64,000 nt of DNA from DATLCF01 sp035526505 (GCA_035526505.1 DATLCF010000002.1:124001-188000); one strand, 5' to 3'; numbered from the stretch's first letter, positions 52,173 through 61,268 are shown. Notes: generated from the letters alone by a model not told the origin. Made by a program: numbers and translations.

Positions 52173-53774
52173 ATGAGTCAAGATGCCCGCAAAGACGAAG
52201 AAACCGCCACACAACGCCGTGCCCGTTTACTGGGCCTGAGCTATTACGATACCAGCGTTGGGCAAAAAACCTTGTATAAAGAGTTCCTGCCTGTGCAGGA
52301 AATGTACCAAGTACGTGTTGTGCCATTGCAAGCGGACAAAAGCAATATTTTGTTTGGCATCACCACAACAACTTCGCAACAAGTTATTAACGGTTTGCGC
52401 CAAAAGTTTAGCGACTACCGTACTACCTTTGCCATTATCTCGGACACTGGTTACCGCGAATACATGCGCTTGTTCGACCCGCCCAAAGTCATAACCTACC
52501 AGGACATCTCGTTTGCAGCCGATGCTGACAGTAATTTGTTTAAAACAGTGTCTGCCACACTAACGCAGGTGCGGCCCGACGACATTTTGGCCTACCTGGT
52601 ACAGCAAGCCTATCGCCTTAAGGCATCGGACATCCATTTGGAAAACCAGCGGGCCGCGGTGCGCATCCGTTTTCGTGTAGATGGCGTATTGCACCCTATT
52701 GCCACGTTGGAGCGCCAAAAGTACCACTTGCTCATGTCTTCTATTGCCTCGGCAGCCAATGTGTCTACCGATTCGCCTCAGCCAGAGGCCGGGCACATCA
52801 ACCGTACCTATCGTATGGCAAATGGCGAAGACGTAACCGTCAACTTGCGCGTCGAAACCGTGCCCACGGCCTATGGCCAGGATGTGGTTATGCGTTTGTT
52901 TACGCTCAAATTAGAGCTACTTAACCTGGACAAGTTAGGACTGAGTGACCGCGAACGTGCTGTGGTGGACGACGTTATCAAACATCCCACCGGCATGGTA
53001 CTGGTAGTGGGGCCCACCGGCTCGGGCAAGACCACCACCATGTATTCGCTCATCAATACGCTTAATAGCCCGGAGCGCAAAATTATTACGCTGGAAGACC
53101 CTGTCGAATACTTTATGGAAGGCGTGGTACAAATTCCGGTCCAAACCGACCAGACCCATGCCACTGGTTTTGCCGAAACCCTGCGCGCTACCCTGCGGTT
53201 GGACCCAGACATTGTGATGGTTGGCGAAATCCGCGACCAAGACACGGCCCGCACCGCATTGCAGGCCGCCCTGACCGGCCACTTGGTGCTCAGCACTTTC
53301 CATGCCGGCAGCGCCGCAGCCGCGCTTACGCGTATGTTGGATTATATTGGTATTAACCCGCTGTTTGCCTCGGCCATGCACCTTATTATGGCCCAGCGGC
53401 TGGTACGTTTGCTGGATGACACCACCAAGCAGGCCTATCAACCCGACGAGGGTCTTAAGGCTCAGCTCAAAACCGTTATCGACACGCTGCCGCCCGGCGT
53501 TGATAGGCCTGATGTCAGCAAGATTACCCTATACAAACCCGGCAAGTCCAACGAAAATCCGTTTGGCTACAAGGGTGTAGTACCCATCCGCGAACAAATG
53601 CTCATGACCCCTGGCATCCAGCAGCTACTGCGCTTGCCGCCCAACCAAATTACAACCGCTGCGCTGGAACAAAAAGCCGTAGAAGAAGGCATGCTTACCA
53701 TGCTGCAAGACGGTGTCCTCAAGGCCGTTCAGGGCATCACCACCATTGAAGAAGTCTACCGGGTAGTTAGTTAG
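52173..53774 (+). CDS. Type IV pilus/type II secretion ATPase (PilB/GspE-like)
   Basis: From ATG 52173 the protein is 533 residues. Its N-terminal domain is GspE-II-like (about 30-110). The ATPase core has LKASDIHLENQ, Walker A VVGPTGSGKTTTMYSL (about 280), the Asp box ITLEDPVEYFMEGVVQIPV, Walker B-associated IVMVGEIRDQDTA and GHLVLSTFHAGSA. The usual zinc-binding Cys pair after AQRLVR is replaced by LDDTTK, and I see no Cys in the whole protein. TATAAT ends six bases before the ATG. It would power pilus extension, known to matter in Saccharibacteria-host contact. Confidence 0.9.
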   Translation: MSQDARKDEETATQRRARLLGLSYYDTSVGQKTLYKEFLPVQEMYQVRVVPLQADKSNILFGITTTTSQQVINGLRQKFSDYRTTFAIISDTGYREYMRLFDPPKVITYQDISFAADADSNLFKTVSATLTQVRPDDILAYLVQQAYRLKASDIHLENQRAAVRIRFRVDGVLHPIATLERQKYHLLMSSIASAANVSTDSPQPEAGHINRTYRMANGEDVTVNLRVETVPTAYGQDVVMRLFTLKLELLNLDKLGLSDRERAVVDDVIKHPTGMVLVVGPTGSGKTTTMYSLINTLNSPERKIITLEDPVEYFMEGVVQIPVQTDQTHATGFAETLRATLRLDPDIVMVGEIRDQDTARTALQAALTGHLVLSTFHAGSAAAALTRMLDYIGINPLFASAMHLIMAQRLVRLLDDTTKQAYQPDEGLKAQLKTVIDTLPPGVDRPDVSKITLYKPGKSNENPFGYKGVVPIREQMLMTPGIQQLLRLPPNQITTAALEQKAVEEGMLTMLQDGVLKAVQGITTIEEVYRVVS

Positions 53775-53843
53775 CACTTTTATTACGCTAACAGATATGA
53801 TATACTTGCTGGAAAGCGAATAGTAGTGTAAGGTAAATTAATT

Positions 53844-54365
53844 ATGCAATCTGTTATTCAGAAAATTGAAGCCAAGTATAAAAAGCATTCTGTTGTCGAT
53901 GTCAAAAGCGGTGACACTGTTAAGGTGCACCAAAAAATCCGCGAAGGCAACAAAGAGCGCGTACAGATTTTTCAGGGTCTGGTTATCCGCTGCGACCGCA
54001 AGGGCAGCCACACTTCCCGCATTACAGTGCGGCGCGTAGCCAGCGGCGTGGGTGTAGAAAAAAGCTTTTTAATGCACAGCCCGTTGGTATTAAAAATTGA
54101 AGTCACCAAGCGCAGCAAAGTCCGCCGTAACTACCTGACCTACATGCGCGAACGTACCGGCAAAGCCGCCCGCCTCAGCGGCCGCGACTTTGACCGCATT
54201 GCTGTCAACGCCGTACACGACAAAAAAGCCGAAGAGGAAGAAGAAAAACTCCGCGCCGAAACCGAGGCAACCGCCAAAGCCGGAGCCGACAAAAAAGCCG
54301 CCGAAGAGGCCAAACTAGAAGCCAAGGCCCAAGCCGTCCTAGAAAAACACCAGGCAACTGAATAG
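53844..54365 (+). CDS. rplS: Ribosomal protein L19 with C-terminal extension
   Basis: The first 110 or so residues are L19: GDTVKVHQKIREGNKERVQIFQGLVI, KGSHTSRITVRRVASGVGVEKSF and KVRRNYLTYMRERTGKAARL-GR. The protein runs to 173 residues because of a Lys/Ala/Glu-rich helical tail that ordinary L19 lacks. A TATACT promoter near 53800 and GTAAGG before the ATG are present. A strong terminator follows 10 bases after the stop. Confidence 0.95.
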   Translation: MQSVIQKIEAKYKKHSVVDVKSGDTVKVHQKIREGNKERVQIFQGLVIRCDRKGSHTSRITVRRVASGVGVEKSFLMHSPLVLKIEVTKRSKVRRNYLTYMRERTGKAARLSGRDFDRIAVNAVHDKKAEEEEEKLRAETEATAKAGADKKAAEEAKLEAKAQAVLEKHQATE

Positions 54366-54375
54366 TATACTTTGC

Positions 54376-54415
54376 AAAAAACAAACTCCCCTAATATTAG
54401 GGGAGTTTGTTTTTT
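54376..54415. terminator. Strong intrinsic terminator, bidirectional
   Basis: A perfect 40-base palindrome centred on AATATT pairs ACAAACTCCCC with GGGGAGTTTGT and is flanked by A6 and T6. It ends rplS transcription and can equally serve the convergent lipoprotein gene ending at 54433. It is by far the clearest intrinsic terminator in the window. Confidence 0.92.
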
Positions 54416-54432
54416 AGGCGGCCTTGCAGCAT

Positions 54433-55068
54433 TTAAGGGGTTTTAGGTAGGGAGATATCCGGTAAGCGATCTGCTTGCGGAAAAACATTAGCCGCTATTT
54501 GAGCATCTCGGGCTATATCCAAAAAATAGCTGTCTACACCGGCAGCAGACAAGGAGCTTCTGACATTTCCCACCGTAAGTTGTGACCCTTCTATATTTAC
54601 AGTAGTAGTGATTTGATCAGTGGTTTTATTAATCGCAACATCCCACCTCTTACTATCTGGGTCTTCAGGTTTAGACGCATCGATATGCTTAAAAAGGACA
54701 TCAAATGCGGCAGTTCCTTGCTTGCCGCTTATTTCCACCCTATCCAATGCCCCCAGACTAGGTACTTTCTTATCTGGAACGTCAGCGTCCAGTGTCATAG
54801 TTACTACGCCCTTCGTAGCCTTTTCACCAATGGGTACAACGATACTTAGATTTCTTCCTTCTGCCTTAACTGTTTTTTTAACCCCCTCTTCAGTTCCTAA
54901 AGAGCCGTAGGCACTCAAGACAGCCTGGGCAACGTTTTCAACCTGTGCATTGCGATTTACTTGCGCTCCACCAGTTTCGGTTGACGTTCCGACTTTGCAA
55001 CCGCTCATCAATGCTCCAGTGGTGGCTAAAATTACAGCGCTGCGTGTGGCTATGCCAGGTTTATACAT
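54433..55068 (-). CDS. Putative lipoprotein
   Basis: The 211-residue protein has a lipoprotein signal (about 1-24, lipobox LMSGC). A mature domain follows with LSIVVPIGEKATKGVVTMTLDADVP and a C-terminal helix (YFLDIARDAQIAANVFPQ). It has no further Cys, so it differs from the Cys-pair proteins next to it. AAGGT precedes the ATG. No family is recognised. The 152-base gap upstream holds no gene or repeat that I can see. Confidence 0.65.
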   Translation of the reverse strand: MYKPGIATRSAVILATTGALMSGCKVGTSTETGGAQVNRNAQVENVAQAVLSAYGSLGTEEGVKKTVKAEGRNLSIVVPIGEKATKGVVTMTLDADVPDKKVPSLGALDRVEISGKQGTAAFDVLFKHIDASKPEDPDSKRWDVAINKTTDQITTTVNIEGSQLTVGNVRSSLSAAGVDSYFLDIARDAQIAANVFPQADRLPDISLPKTP

Positions 55069-55220
55069 TAATACTTACCTTTCGTGTTTAAGGGCGTGTC
55101 ACTGCTTTCCCGATATTTCAATGTGATGTAGTGTAGCATGGGTCTGCGCCTTATCGGGATGTGAAATACGCTACAGTAAAATATACGGGGTAGAATAGGT
55201 AAGTTGTTTGGAAGAAGGTG

Positions 55221-55748
55221 CTAGGAATGGTCTGCGGGATAGAAATCACTGCAGTGCAGTTCGCTAGATTCGCCCGGGATCCGTAGTGTAATTGTTATCT
55301 TGTCTGCCTGTTTATAGGAGGGGATAAGCACTCCGCTAAATGTACCGGTGTACGTTCTGTCAAAACGGCCATCAGCATCATCATCTACCTGCGCCTTCGC
55401 CCTACTATGCAGTAACGCGGTTTCTTGGGCGCTTGATAAGTCATCTATTGCGACAGATGGTACAACTAGCTTACTCCCTTCCTCCTCACCCTGATGGACT
55501 TCAAAATCATTACAGGGTAAGTGGGGAAATGCCGGGTTCCCGCTAACCGGCTCATTGTGAGCAGCGCGTTGATGTCCACCAGGTCGTGAAGCAGTATTTG
55601 TTGTTTCAACCCTACACCCAGAAGTTAATAGCGACGTTAACCCCAGAGCCGTTATAAGTAATACAAAAGGAGGCCGCCTGCGTCCATCATTTTCCCTGAA
55701 CAGCGGCGGGTACTGACTTTCAACGGTCTGGAGTCCATACCATGCCAC
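55221..55748 (-). CDS. Secreted lipoprotein, Cys-pair family member A
   Basis: This 175-residue protein starts at GTG 55748. It has a long basic N terminus (to about 27) and a signal ending in lipobox LLTSGC. The mature domain runs from CNDFEVHQGEEEGSKLVV to a closing LHC, with 86 residues between the Cys. DLSSAQETALL and YTGTFSGVLIP lie between. It is clearly related to the protein at 55804. The family is otherwise unrecognised. Confidence 0.65.
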   Translation of the reverse strand: MAWYGLQTVESQYPPLFRENDGRRRPPFVLLITALGLTSLLTSGCRVETTNTASRPGGHQRAAHNEPVSGNPAFPHLPCNDFEVHQGEEEGSKLVVPSVAIDDLSSAQETALLHSRAKAQVDDDADGRFDRTYTGTFSGVLIPSYKQADKITITLRIPGESSELHCSDFYPADHS

Positions 55749-55803
55749 AATACATATGTAGCACAGTTACAACAAACAATAAAGCAGCCTTATGGCTACC
55801 CAC

Positions 55804-56316
55804 CTATTTTATGTTTGGTACCGGGCAAGGCACTCTGCCGCCTGCTTCGCTTGGATCAATTACTATAGTAACGCTGTCTATATCTATTATTCCATTAGCA
55901 GGCTTAACCTCTGTGCTCAAAATGCTTCCTGTAAATGTATGGTTGGGGTCACCCTGTAAATCCGCGACTACCTCTAGGGAAGTGGCGAAATTCAATTTTT
56001 GGGCTTGACTCGGGCTAAGTTTGTGCGTGTCTACGTCTACGGCTAAGGTTTTGCTATTTTCTTCACCCTCATGCACTTCGGTACGTATGCATTTCAAGCC
56101 CACACGTAATGGAAGTCGCGTACGTTCAGGATCCGGCGAAGAGGTAACCGGAGAATTATTACTGCCATAACCGCTTGCAGCTTCAGTGCCGGTCTTTGCA
56201 TTGAGCGCCATAGTGCCTAAGCAAGTTACAGCCGCAAGAAATCCTACAGATATTCCTCCACGTTCCCTTAAAAAAGGCCAACCTCTGTTAGTATTTTGTC
56301 CTTCACGTGCTGTCAT
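55804..56316 (-). CDS. Secreted protein, Cys-pair family member B
   Basis: From ATG 56316 the protein is 170 residues, with a basic N terminus, one hydrophobic segment (about 22-38) and a Ser/Thr/Pro linker. A domain then runs from CIRTEVHEGEENSKTLAV to a final PC, with 87 residues between the Cys. KLSPSQAQKL and HTFTGSI align with member A. There is no lipobox, so it is probably membrane-anchored. In-frame starts up to 56364 exist; 56316 follows a TATATGAT box. Confidence 0.65.
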   Translation of the reverse strand: MTAREGQNTNRGWPFLRERGGISVGFLAAVTCLGTMALNAKTGTEAASGYGSNNSPVTSSPDPERTRLPLRVGLKCIRTEVHEGEENSKTLAVDVDTHKLSPSQAQKLNFATSLEVVADLQGDPNHTFTGSILSTEVKPANGIIDIDSVTIVIDPSEAGGRVPCPVPNIK

Positions 56317-56443
56317 TCGCATCATATAAAGTAGGATGTTACAGTAGCAGACAGCCCGCGTCAAGCTTATGTTACGTTATTTTTCTGTATCATAGTACCG
56401 CTCTAATTTGCTTGCATCCTGGGCGAGGCGTTACACTGTTACT

Positions 56444-57007
56444 ATGATCGTGGGGATAGACGAGGTTGGAAGAGGATGTTGGGCCGGACCGCTCGTTGCC
56501 GGAGCAGTGCTGCTTCGGAGACCTGTTGCAGGCGTGCGTGATTCTAAAAAGCTAACCCGGGCACAACGCGAGGAATTGGATGTCGTTATTCGCGCCAAAG
56601 CCCCAGCCTATGGCTTAGGCTGGGTAAGCGTAGAAGAATTAGATGTAGTAGGACTTACACAAGCTGTACGATTAGCTATGGAGCGGGCGTTGGCCTGCAT
56701 TGTCGAACCGTATCAACGTATTATTATCGACGGCAACTACAATTTTCTAGCCCACATGCCCCATACCCAAGCAACCATTGCCGCCGACGATATCGTGCCG
56801 GCAGTAAGTGCGGCCAGCATTATTGCCAAGGTTGCCCGCGACCGCTTTATGGCCCAAACTGCAGCCCAATTCCCAGCATATGGCTTTGAACGGCATGTGG
56901 GCTATGGCACGCCCGGGCACATTGCCGCACTTAAACTGCACGGCATTTGCGATTTGCACCGCCGCTCGTTTAAACCAATTCAGGCAGCGCTGGGGGCCGC
57001 TATTTGA
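56444..57007 (+). CDS. rnhB: Ribonuclease HII
   Basis: The 187-residue enzyme removes RNA from RNA-DNA hybrids and single ribonucleotides. It starts MIVGIDEVGRGCWAGPLVAGAVLL (catalytic DE), and further conserved elements are RDSKKLTRAQRE, IIIDGNYNF, the Asp of ADDIVPAVSAASIIAKVARD and GYGTPGH. TACACT ends six bases before ATG 56444, deciding the start. yraN overlaps its stop codon. Confidence 0.95.
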   Translation: MIVGIDEVGRGCWAGPLVAGAVLLRRPVAGVRDSKKLTRAQREELDVVIRAKAPAYGLGWVSVEELDVVGLTQAVRLAMERALACIVEPYQRIIIDGNYNFLAHMPHTQATIAADDIVPAVSAASIIAKVARDRFMAQTAAQFPAYGFERHVGYGTPGHIAALKLHGICDLHRRSFKPIQAALGAAI

Positions 57008-57348
57008 GCACGTTCGAAACCGGGCGTAAGGCCGAGGCAGCTGCAGCTGCATTCCTACAGCGCAACGACTGTACCATTATCGACCAGAACTGGCGCACGT
57101 TACGGTGCGAGATAGATATTATCGCCAAACGCCAAAACGTTATATATTTTTGCGAAGTAAAATACCGGGTATCAGACCGCCAGGGCAGCGGGCTGGATTA
57201 CATCACGCCCAAAAAATTAAACCAAATGCGCTTTGCAGCCGAAACTTGGGTGCACAGCAACAAATGGAAGGGCGACTACCAGCTATGCGCCATCGAAGTC
57301 TCAGGCCCGCATTTTCGGATTACACGAGTTGTTAAGGATCTATTTTAA
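57004..57348 (+). CDS. yraN: YraN/UPF0102 family endonuclease-like protein
   Basis: The 114-residue protein starts at TTG 57004, overlapping the rnhB stop. It has the family pattern GRKAEAAAAAFLQRNDCTII, NWRTLRCEIDIIAKRQN and FCEVKYR. The E-x-D...E-x-K arrangement is that of Holliday-junction-resolvase-like nucleases. rnhB-yraN linkage is common in bacteria and supports both calls. Confidence 0.9.
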   Translation: MSTFETGRKAEAAAAAFLQRNDCTIIDQNWRTLRCEIDIIAKRQNVIYFCEVKYRVSDRQGSGLDYITPKKLNQMRFAAETWVHSNKWKGDYQLCAIEVSGPHFRITRVVKDLF

Positions 57349-57355
57349 GATTTGC

Positions 57356-57847
57356 TTAACATGGTTTTGTGACGCCATCCGATAATAAAAGGTGCCCCTC
57401 TATTAAATGACCGTTTCGCGGAATTGGTACGCCGCTAATGCCAACCTCATGGGCTTGCCTGGGATCATTGCCCGGCGTATCGAATTTCACAAATGTAGCG
57501 ATATTATTTTGCGCGTATGCGCCATACGGTTTGTACCCGTATTCATCGAAGTCCGAGGCAGGAACGCCATTTATTACCACGTTCGGCCGAAGCTCTAGCC
57601 GATGGCCTGCTCTATGTATAGAACGAAAACCATGGCAGACAACACTTGCATCGGTAATTGGTCGGGCCGTTCCCCTGGGGGTGTGATATGGATTGTTTTG
57701 GGGATGTTCTGCCTCTTTGACGCCCAAGGATGATACAAGAGCCAAACTCCCCAACGCTGCCATGCCCAGGCCCATGCCAAGCACAACAGATCCGCGTTCA
57801 TGCCATTTCCCTTTTTTACTAGCTAGTTGCTCTGGTCTATGTCCCAC
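57356..57847 (-). CDS. Secreted protein, probable distant Cys-pair family member C
   Basis: The 163-residue protein starts at GTG 57847 with a strong GGAGG site. A basic N terminus and one hydrophobic segment (about 20-42) precede a domain from VVCHGFRSIHRAGH to a final PC, with 91 residues between the Cys. ISGVPIPRNGHLIEGHLLL resembles the corresponding strands of members A and B. The relation to those is likely but not certain. Confidence 0.6.
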   Translation of the reverse strand: MGHRPEQLASKKGKWHERGSVVLGMGLGMAALGSLALVSSLGVKEAEHPQNNPYHTPRGTARPITDASVVCHGFRSIHRAGHRLELRPNVVINGVPASDFDEYGYKPYGAYAQNNIATFVKFDTPGNDPRQAHEVGISGVPIPRNGHLIEGHLLLSDGVTKPC

Positions 57848-57958
57848 ACTTCCTCCAATTTTAAATACCGTCTGATGTTACTAACATACAAATGACATGT
57901 CAAATACCGCAATGTGTTATGATTGCCATTTATCAATTCCAAGTTAAACACTCCGAAC

Positions 57959-58525
57959 ATGGGCAAAGAATTACAATCAACCGTTAAAAAGAATCCGCCA
58001 TTTTCTGCCGCAAGGTTCAGCGCTGCGCCCATTGCTGCCACACTACTGAATACGGCCAGTTTTAAGCTACAACAATGGAGTGCAGCACACGACGCACGGC
58101 ATCATCCGCCACGTGTAGGCCCCCATGCACTCAGCGATGTGGCAAGCACTGTATTCTGGCACTACAATAACTTTCCCGGTTCTATGGCTGCCGGCATTTT
58201 AGGCGCGTCGGCCGTCAGCTTTAGTATACTGGGCCATAGCTGGCTCCGGCCGCAGCCGATTAGTCGCAGGGTCGCCTGTGCAGCAGCACTCACAGTAGCA
58301 GCTTTGAGCGGTTTTGGTGTGAATGTCGTACAAGAAACAACCCCAGGCCGCAACGCCGCTATCACCGTTAAGGACATAATCCCCGATGTTGCTATTCCAC
58401 CTGAATATGCAACTAAGGACCCTGCTGACGCAGCTTTTGGTATTGGAGGCGCCGTCATGGGTGGCGCAGTGGTAAGTCTAGGCCTTATGGGCGGCGGCAG
58501 ACGCAAAGAGACAGCAGAAATGTAA
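57959..58525 (+). CDS. Hypothetical membrane protein
   Basis: From ATG 57959 the protein is 188 residues, with hydrophobic segments near 75-95, 105-125 and 155-175 and a Gly-rich last helix (GIGGAVMGGAVVSLGLMGGG). The N-terminal region is basic, and HDARHHPPRVGPH is histidine-rich. It has no recognised family. Other in-frame starts exist. It converges on the aminopeptidase gene. Confidence 0.55.
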   Translation: MGKELQSTVKKNPPFSAARFSAAPIAATLLNTASFKLQQWSAAHDARHHPPRVGPHALSDVASTVFWHYNNFPGSMAAGILGASAVSFSILGHSWLRPQPISRRVACAAALTVAALSGFGVNVVQETTPGRNAAITVKDIIPDVAIPPEYATKDPADAAFGIGGAVMGGAVVSLGLMGGGRRKETAEM

Positions 58526-58554
58526 AGTTTTTTTACACCGACCATGTCGGCTTG

Positions 58555-61119
58555 TTAAAAATAGGCTTTAACCAACGGTAAATCGCGCTCCAGCCAGGCA
58601 ACCCGGTTATTCAGCTCTTCTATGCCCATGGCGATGTTGCGCGCCAGGGCCGGGCGGTCTTGCAGGGGCTCAAAGAATGTTTGGTATTCTTTGAGTAGTT
58701 TGCTAGTGCTAAAGGCGCTGGCAGCGTAGCGGGGGAAGTTGTCGTACGATTTATCTTCGCCGAATGTTTGCTCAATCCAGTCCCAGTTGCCGCGCAGCCA
58801 CTTCCAAGCTTGATCCCGCGCATGGCGGTTGCGCATAAGGTAAATCAGCCAGCGGTCAACGTCGTGTTGACGCACTTTGTCGCTATCCTTTAAGCGCCCC
58901 AGCAACATTGCTATCTGTGCCCCGTCTTCGGTAAGGCTCAGGGCTCCCATAACATCCTGCTTAAGGTCTACATTGCTGGTTGTTTCTTCCAGTTCCAACA
59001 GCCAGGCAAAAGCACCAGGCACCTTATTACGCACCGCAGCCCCAAATACAATGTCGCGCAGTTCGGACGGCACACTTTGCGGGTCGGACTTGTAGGCATC
59101 GAACAGTTCCAGGGCATGCGACACAATGGTTTTGTGCTTGGCATAGATGCCCAAACCCAGAATAATGCCGCGCAGCTTGGTATCCTGGCTGGATTCTTTG
59201 GGGCGTTCCACCCAACCCAAGCGGTCAAACTGGGCTTTGATAAGCGTGCGAATCAGGGCTTTAATAGGCTCTTCCAATTCCGGAGCGATATCGATAAACC
59301 TGCGGCAATCGGCCAGCACCAGGGCAATAATGTCCCACACCGGTTCGGCATCTTCGTCGGCATAGTGCTCAAGCAGTTGCATGGTGTCGGCAAACGACAA
59401 TTGGCCGGCGCGTGCCAGCATGGCGCTGTCGCTTAATAGCATGAGGCGTTCGGGGGCATCCAATTGTTTGGCTTCAACCAGTTTGGCAATGGCTGCGGCA
59501 TGTTGGGGCACTGCATAGCGCACCACGTAGTGGCCCAAGGCACCTTGGTTGATACGCACAAAATCGTCCGCTTTCAGGCCAGCCGTAACCTGCGGCTTGT
59601 CAAGCAGTACCGGCACATCCGCACTGTTGCTCAGTAGGGGCACCGGCCATACCCGCTCAGCATCCGCCTTTTGGGGGTCAAGCAAAAAATGTTGCTGGGA
59701 TAGCTGTACTTCTTTGCCCGCTTGTTCGACGGTTACCACCGGGAAGCCAGAACGGAGCAGCCAGGGATTCATAAATCCGGCCACATCCTTGCCGCTGGCC
59801 GTACCCAATGAGCTCCACAGATCATCGCCAGTGGTGTTGGCATACTGGTGCTTGGTAAAGTAGGCTTTCAGGCCTTTACGAAAATCGGCTTCACCCAGGT
59901 AGTTCATGAGCATATTCAGCAGACGACCACCTTTGGCATAGACAATCGAGGGGTCAAACAGGGTAGATATCTCGTCCGGATGGCGTACCTCGGTTTTAAC
60001 TGCTTGCACGCCGGCAATGGAATCGCGGCGGATAGCTGCCAGGCCTTCAGACGTAATAAACGTGCTCCATATATGCCACTGCGGGAACAACGCGTCCGTG
60101 GCTACGTATTCCATAACATTGGCAAAGCTTTCGTTCAGCCACAGGTCGTCCCACCAGCGCATAGTAACCAAGTTACCAAACCATTGGTGCGACAGCTCGT
60201 GCAAAATAACGGTAGCAATTAGCTCGCGGCTGCTTTGGGAGGCCGTTTGCGGGTCGGCGATAAGGCAGGTTTCGCGGTAAGTAATAAGCCCCCAGTTTTC
60301 CATAGCGCCAGACGAAAAATCGGGCAAAGCCACATGGTCACATTTTGCCAATGGGTAGGGTACGCCATAATAATCATTAAAGAATTCGATGCCGCGTGTG
60401 GCAACATCCAGGGCAAAATCAAGCGAAACTTGTTGGTGAGCCTTGGTTGTCCAGATCCGCACGTCTACGCCGCCTTTGGTTGTAGCTTGTTTGTGCTGCA
60501 GGTCGCCATATACAAAGGCCAGCAAGTAGGTAGACATTTTGGGTGATGTTTCAAATACGGTGTGCAACTTACCGTCTTTTTCTGTTTGCCGGCGTGCGGG
60601 CATGTTGCCGATAACTGCCTCGTTTTTAGGCGAAACAAGGGTTAGATCAAACGTAGCCTTGGCTTCGGGCTCGTCGATACAGGGAAAAGCCTCGCGCGCA
60701 TGGTGGCTTTCGAACTGCGTGGCAACCAACTGCTGCTTATTACCATCCAATTCGTAATTACAGGTGTAAATGCCGTGCATGCCATCTTGAATTTTGCCTG
60801 TAAATTGCATGGTTACAGTGTAGGCACCAGGGTACAGCAACTCGCTGGCGTGCAAGCGGACTTCGTCAAAGCCGTTATGGTGGTTAATGCGCGTAACCTC
60901 AATAGCATGTTCGCCTTTTTTGTCTTTTTTAATAATGGTGGCTGCGGTAATTTTAAGGCCGTGCTGGTGGAAAGTCAGCCGTTCAGCGGGCCGCCCAGTT
61001 TTTTTGCCACTAATCGTCACAATGCCGGTAAGCTGGCGCGTATCACGGTCGGGGTCAAGTTGCAGTTGGTAGTGGTCTGGCACAAAGCCAGCAAAGAGGC
61101 GCTTTACTTTCTTGCTCAT
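58555..61119 (-). CDS. M1 family aminopeptidase
   Basis: The 854-residue zinc aminopeptidase has the exopeptidase GAMENWG motif (about 270), the zinc site HELSHQWFGN with the downstream WLNESFA Glu (about 305-330), and the C-terminal ERAP1/TRI-type helical domain ending with LNNRVAWLERDLPLVKAYF. There is no signal peptide, so it is probably cytosolic and trims peptides for amino-acid supply. TAGAAT ends six bases before the ATG. Confidence 0.95.
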   Translation of the reverse strand: MSKKVKRLFAGFVPDHYQLQLDPDRDTRQLTGIVTISGKKTGRPAERLTFHQHGLKITAATIIKKDKKGEHAIEVTRINHHNGFDEVRLHASELLYPGAYTVTMQFTGKIQDGMHGIYTCNYELDGNKQQLVATQFESHHAREAFPCIDEPEAKATFDLTLVSPKNEAVIGNMPARRQTEKDGKLHTVFETSPKMSTYLLAFVYGDLQHKQATTKGGVDVRIWTTKAHQQVSLDFALDVATRGIEFFNDYYGVPYPLAKCDHVALPDFSSGAMENWGLITYRETCLIADPQTASQSSRELIATVILHELSHQWFGNLVTMRWWDDLWLNESFANVMEYVATDALFPQWHIWSTFITSEGLAAIRRDSIAGVQAVKTEVRHPDEISTLFDPSIVYAKGGRLLNMLMNYLGEADFRKGLKAYFTKHQYANTTGDDLWSSLGTASGKDVAGFMNPWLLRSGFPVVTVEQAGKEVQLSQQHFLLDPQKADAERVWPVPLLSNSADVPVLLDKPQVTAGLKADDFVRINQGALGHYVVRYAVPQHAAAIAKLVEAKQLDAPERLMLLSDSAMLARAGQLSFADTMQLLEHYADEDAEPVWDIIALVLADCRRFIDIAPELEEPIKALIRTLIKAQFDRLGWVERPKESSQDTKLRGIILGLGIYAKHKTIVSHALELFDAYKSDPQSVPSELRDIVFGAAVRNKVPGAFAWLLELEETTSNVDLKQDVMGALSLTEDGAQIAMLLGRLKDSDKVRQHDVDRWLIYLMRNRHARDQAWKWLRGNWDWIEQTFGEDKSYDNFPRYAASAFSTSKLLKEYQTFFEPLQDRPALARNIAMGIEELNNRVAWLERDLPLVKAYF

Positions 61120-61157
61120 TAGTTCATTCTAGCATGCTACTTGTGGGTATCTGTAGT

Positions 61158-61223
61158 TTGACAATTACCAGCTATCCCTGCTATGCTACTATCAATGGTC
61201 GGCCGCGAATGGTCGGCTTTTTT
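61158..61223 (+). promoter_or_regulatory. nusA promoter and leader hairpin with U-tract
   Basis: TTGACA (61158-61163), an 18-base spacer and TATGCT (61182-61187) form a strong promoter. The leader of about 75 bases contains a short GCCG/CGGC stem (61202-61217) followed directly by T6 (61218-61223). It looks like a weak terminator inside the leader, which would allow attenuation of nusA. ATGGTCGG is also present as a direct repeat. Confidence 0.55.
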
Positions 61224-61268
61224 CGTATCAGACACCTACAATTCAAACAAGAAAGGAAGTCTAACAAC

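Noticed and set aside
55069..55220. A small gene in the 152-base gap between two lipoprotein genes
   Set aside because: No frame with a plausible start and ribosome-binding site is visible; the gap most likely holds the promoter of the gene at 54433-55068.
58526..58554. Terminator between 57959-58525 and the aminopeptidase gene
   Set aside because: The CCGAC/GTCGG hairpin is short and the T-run lies on the wrong side for either direction.
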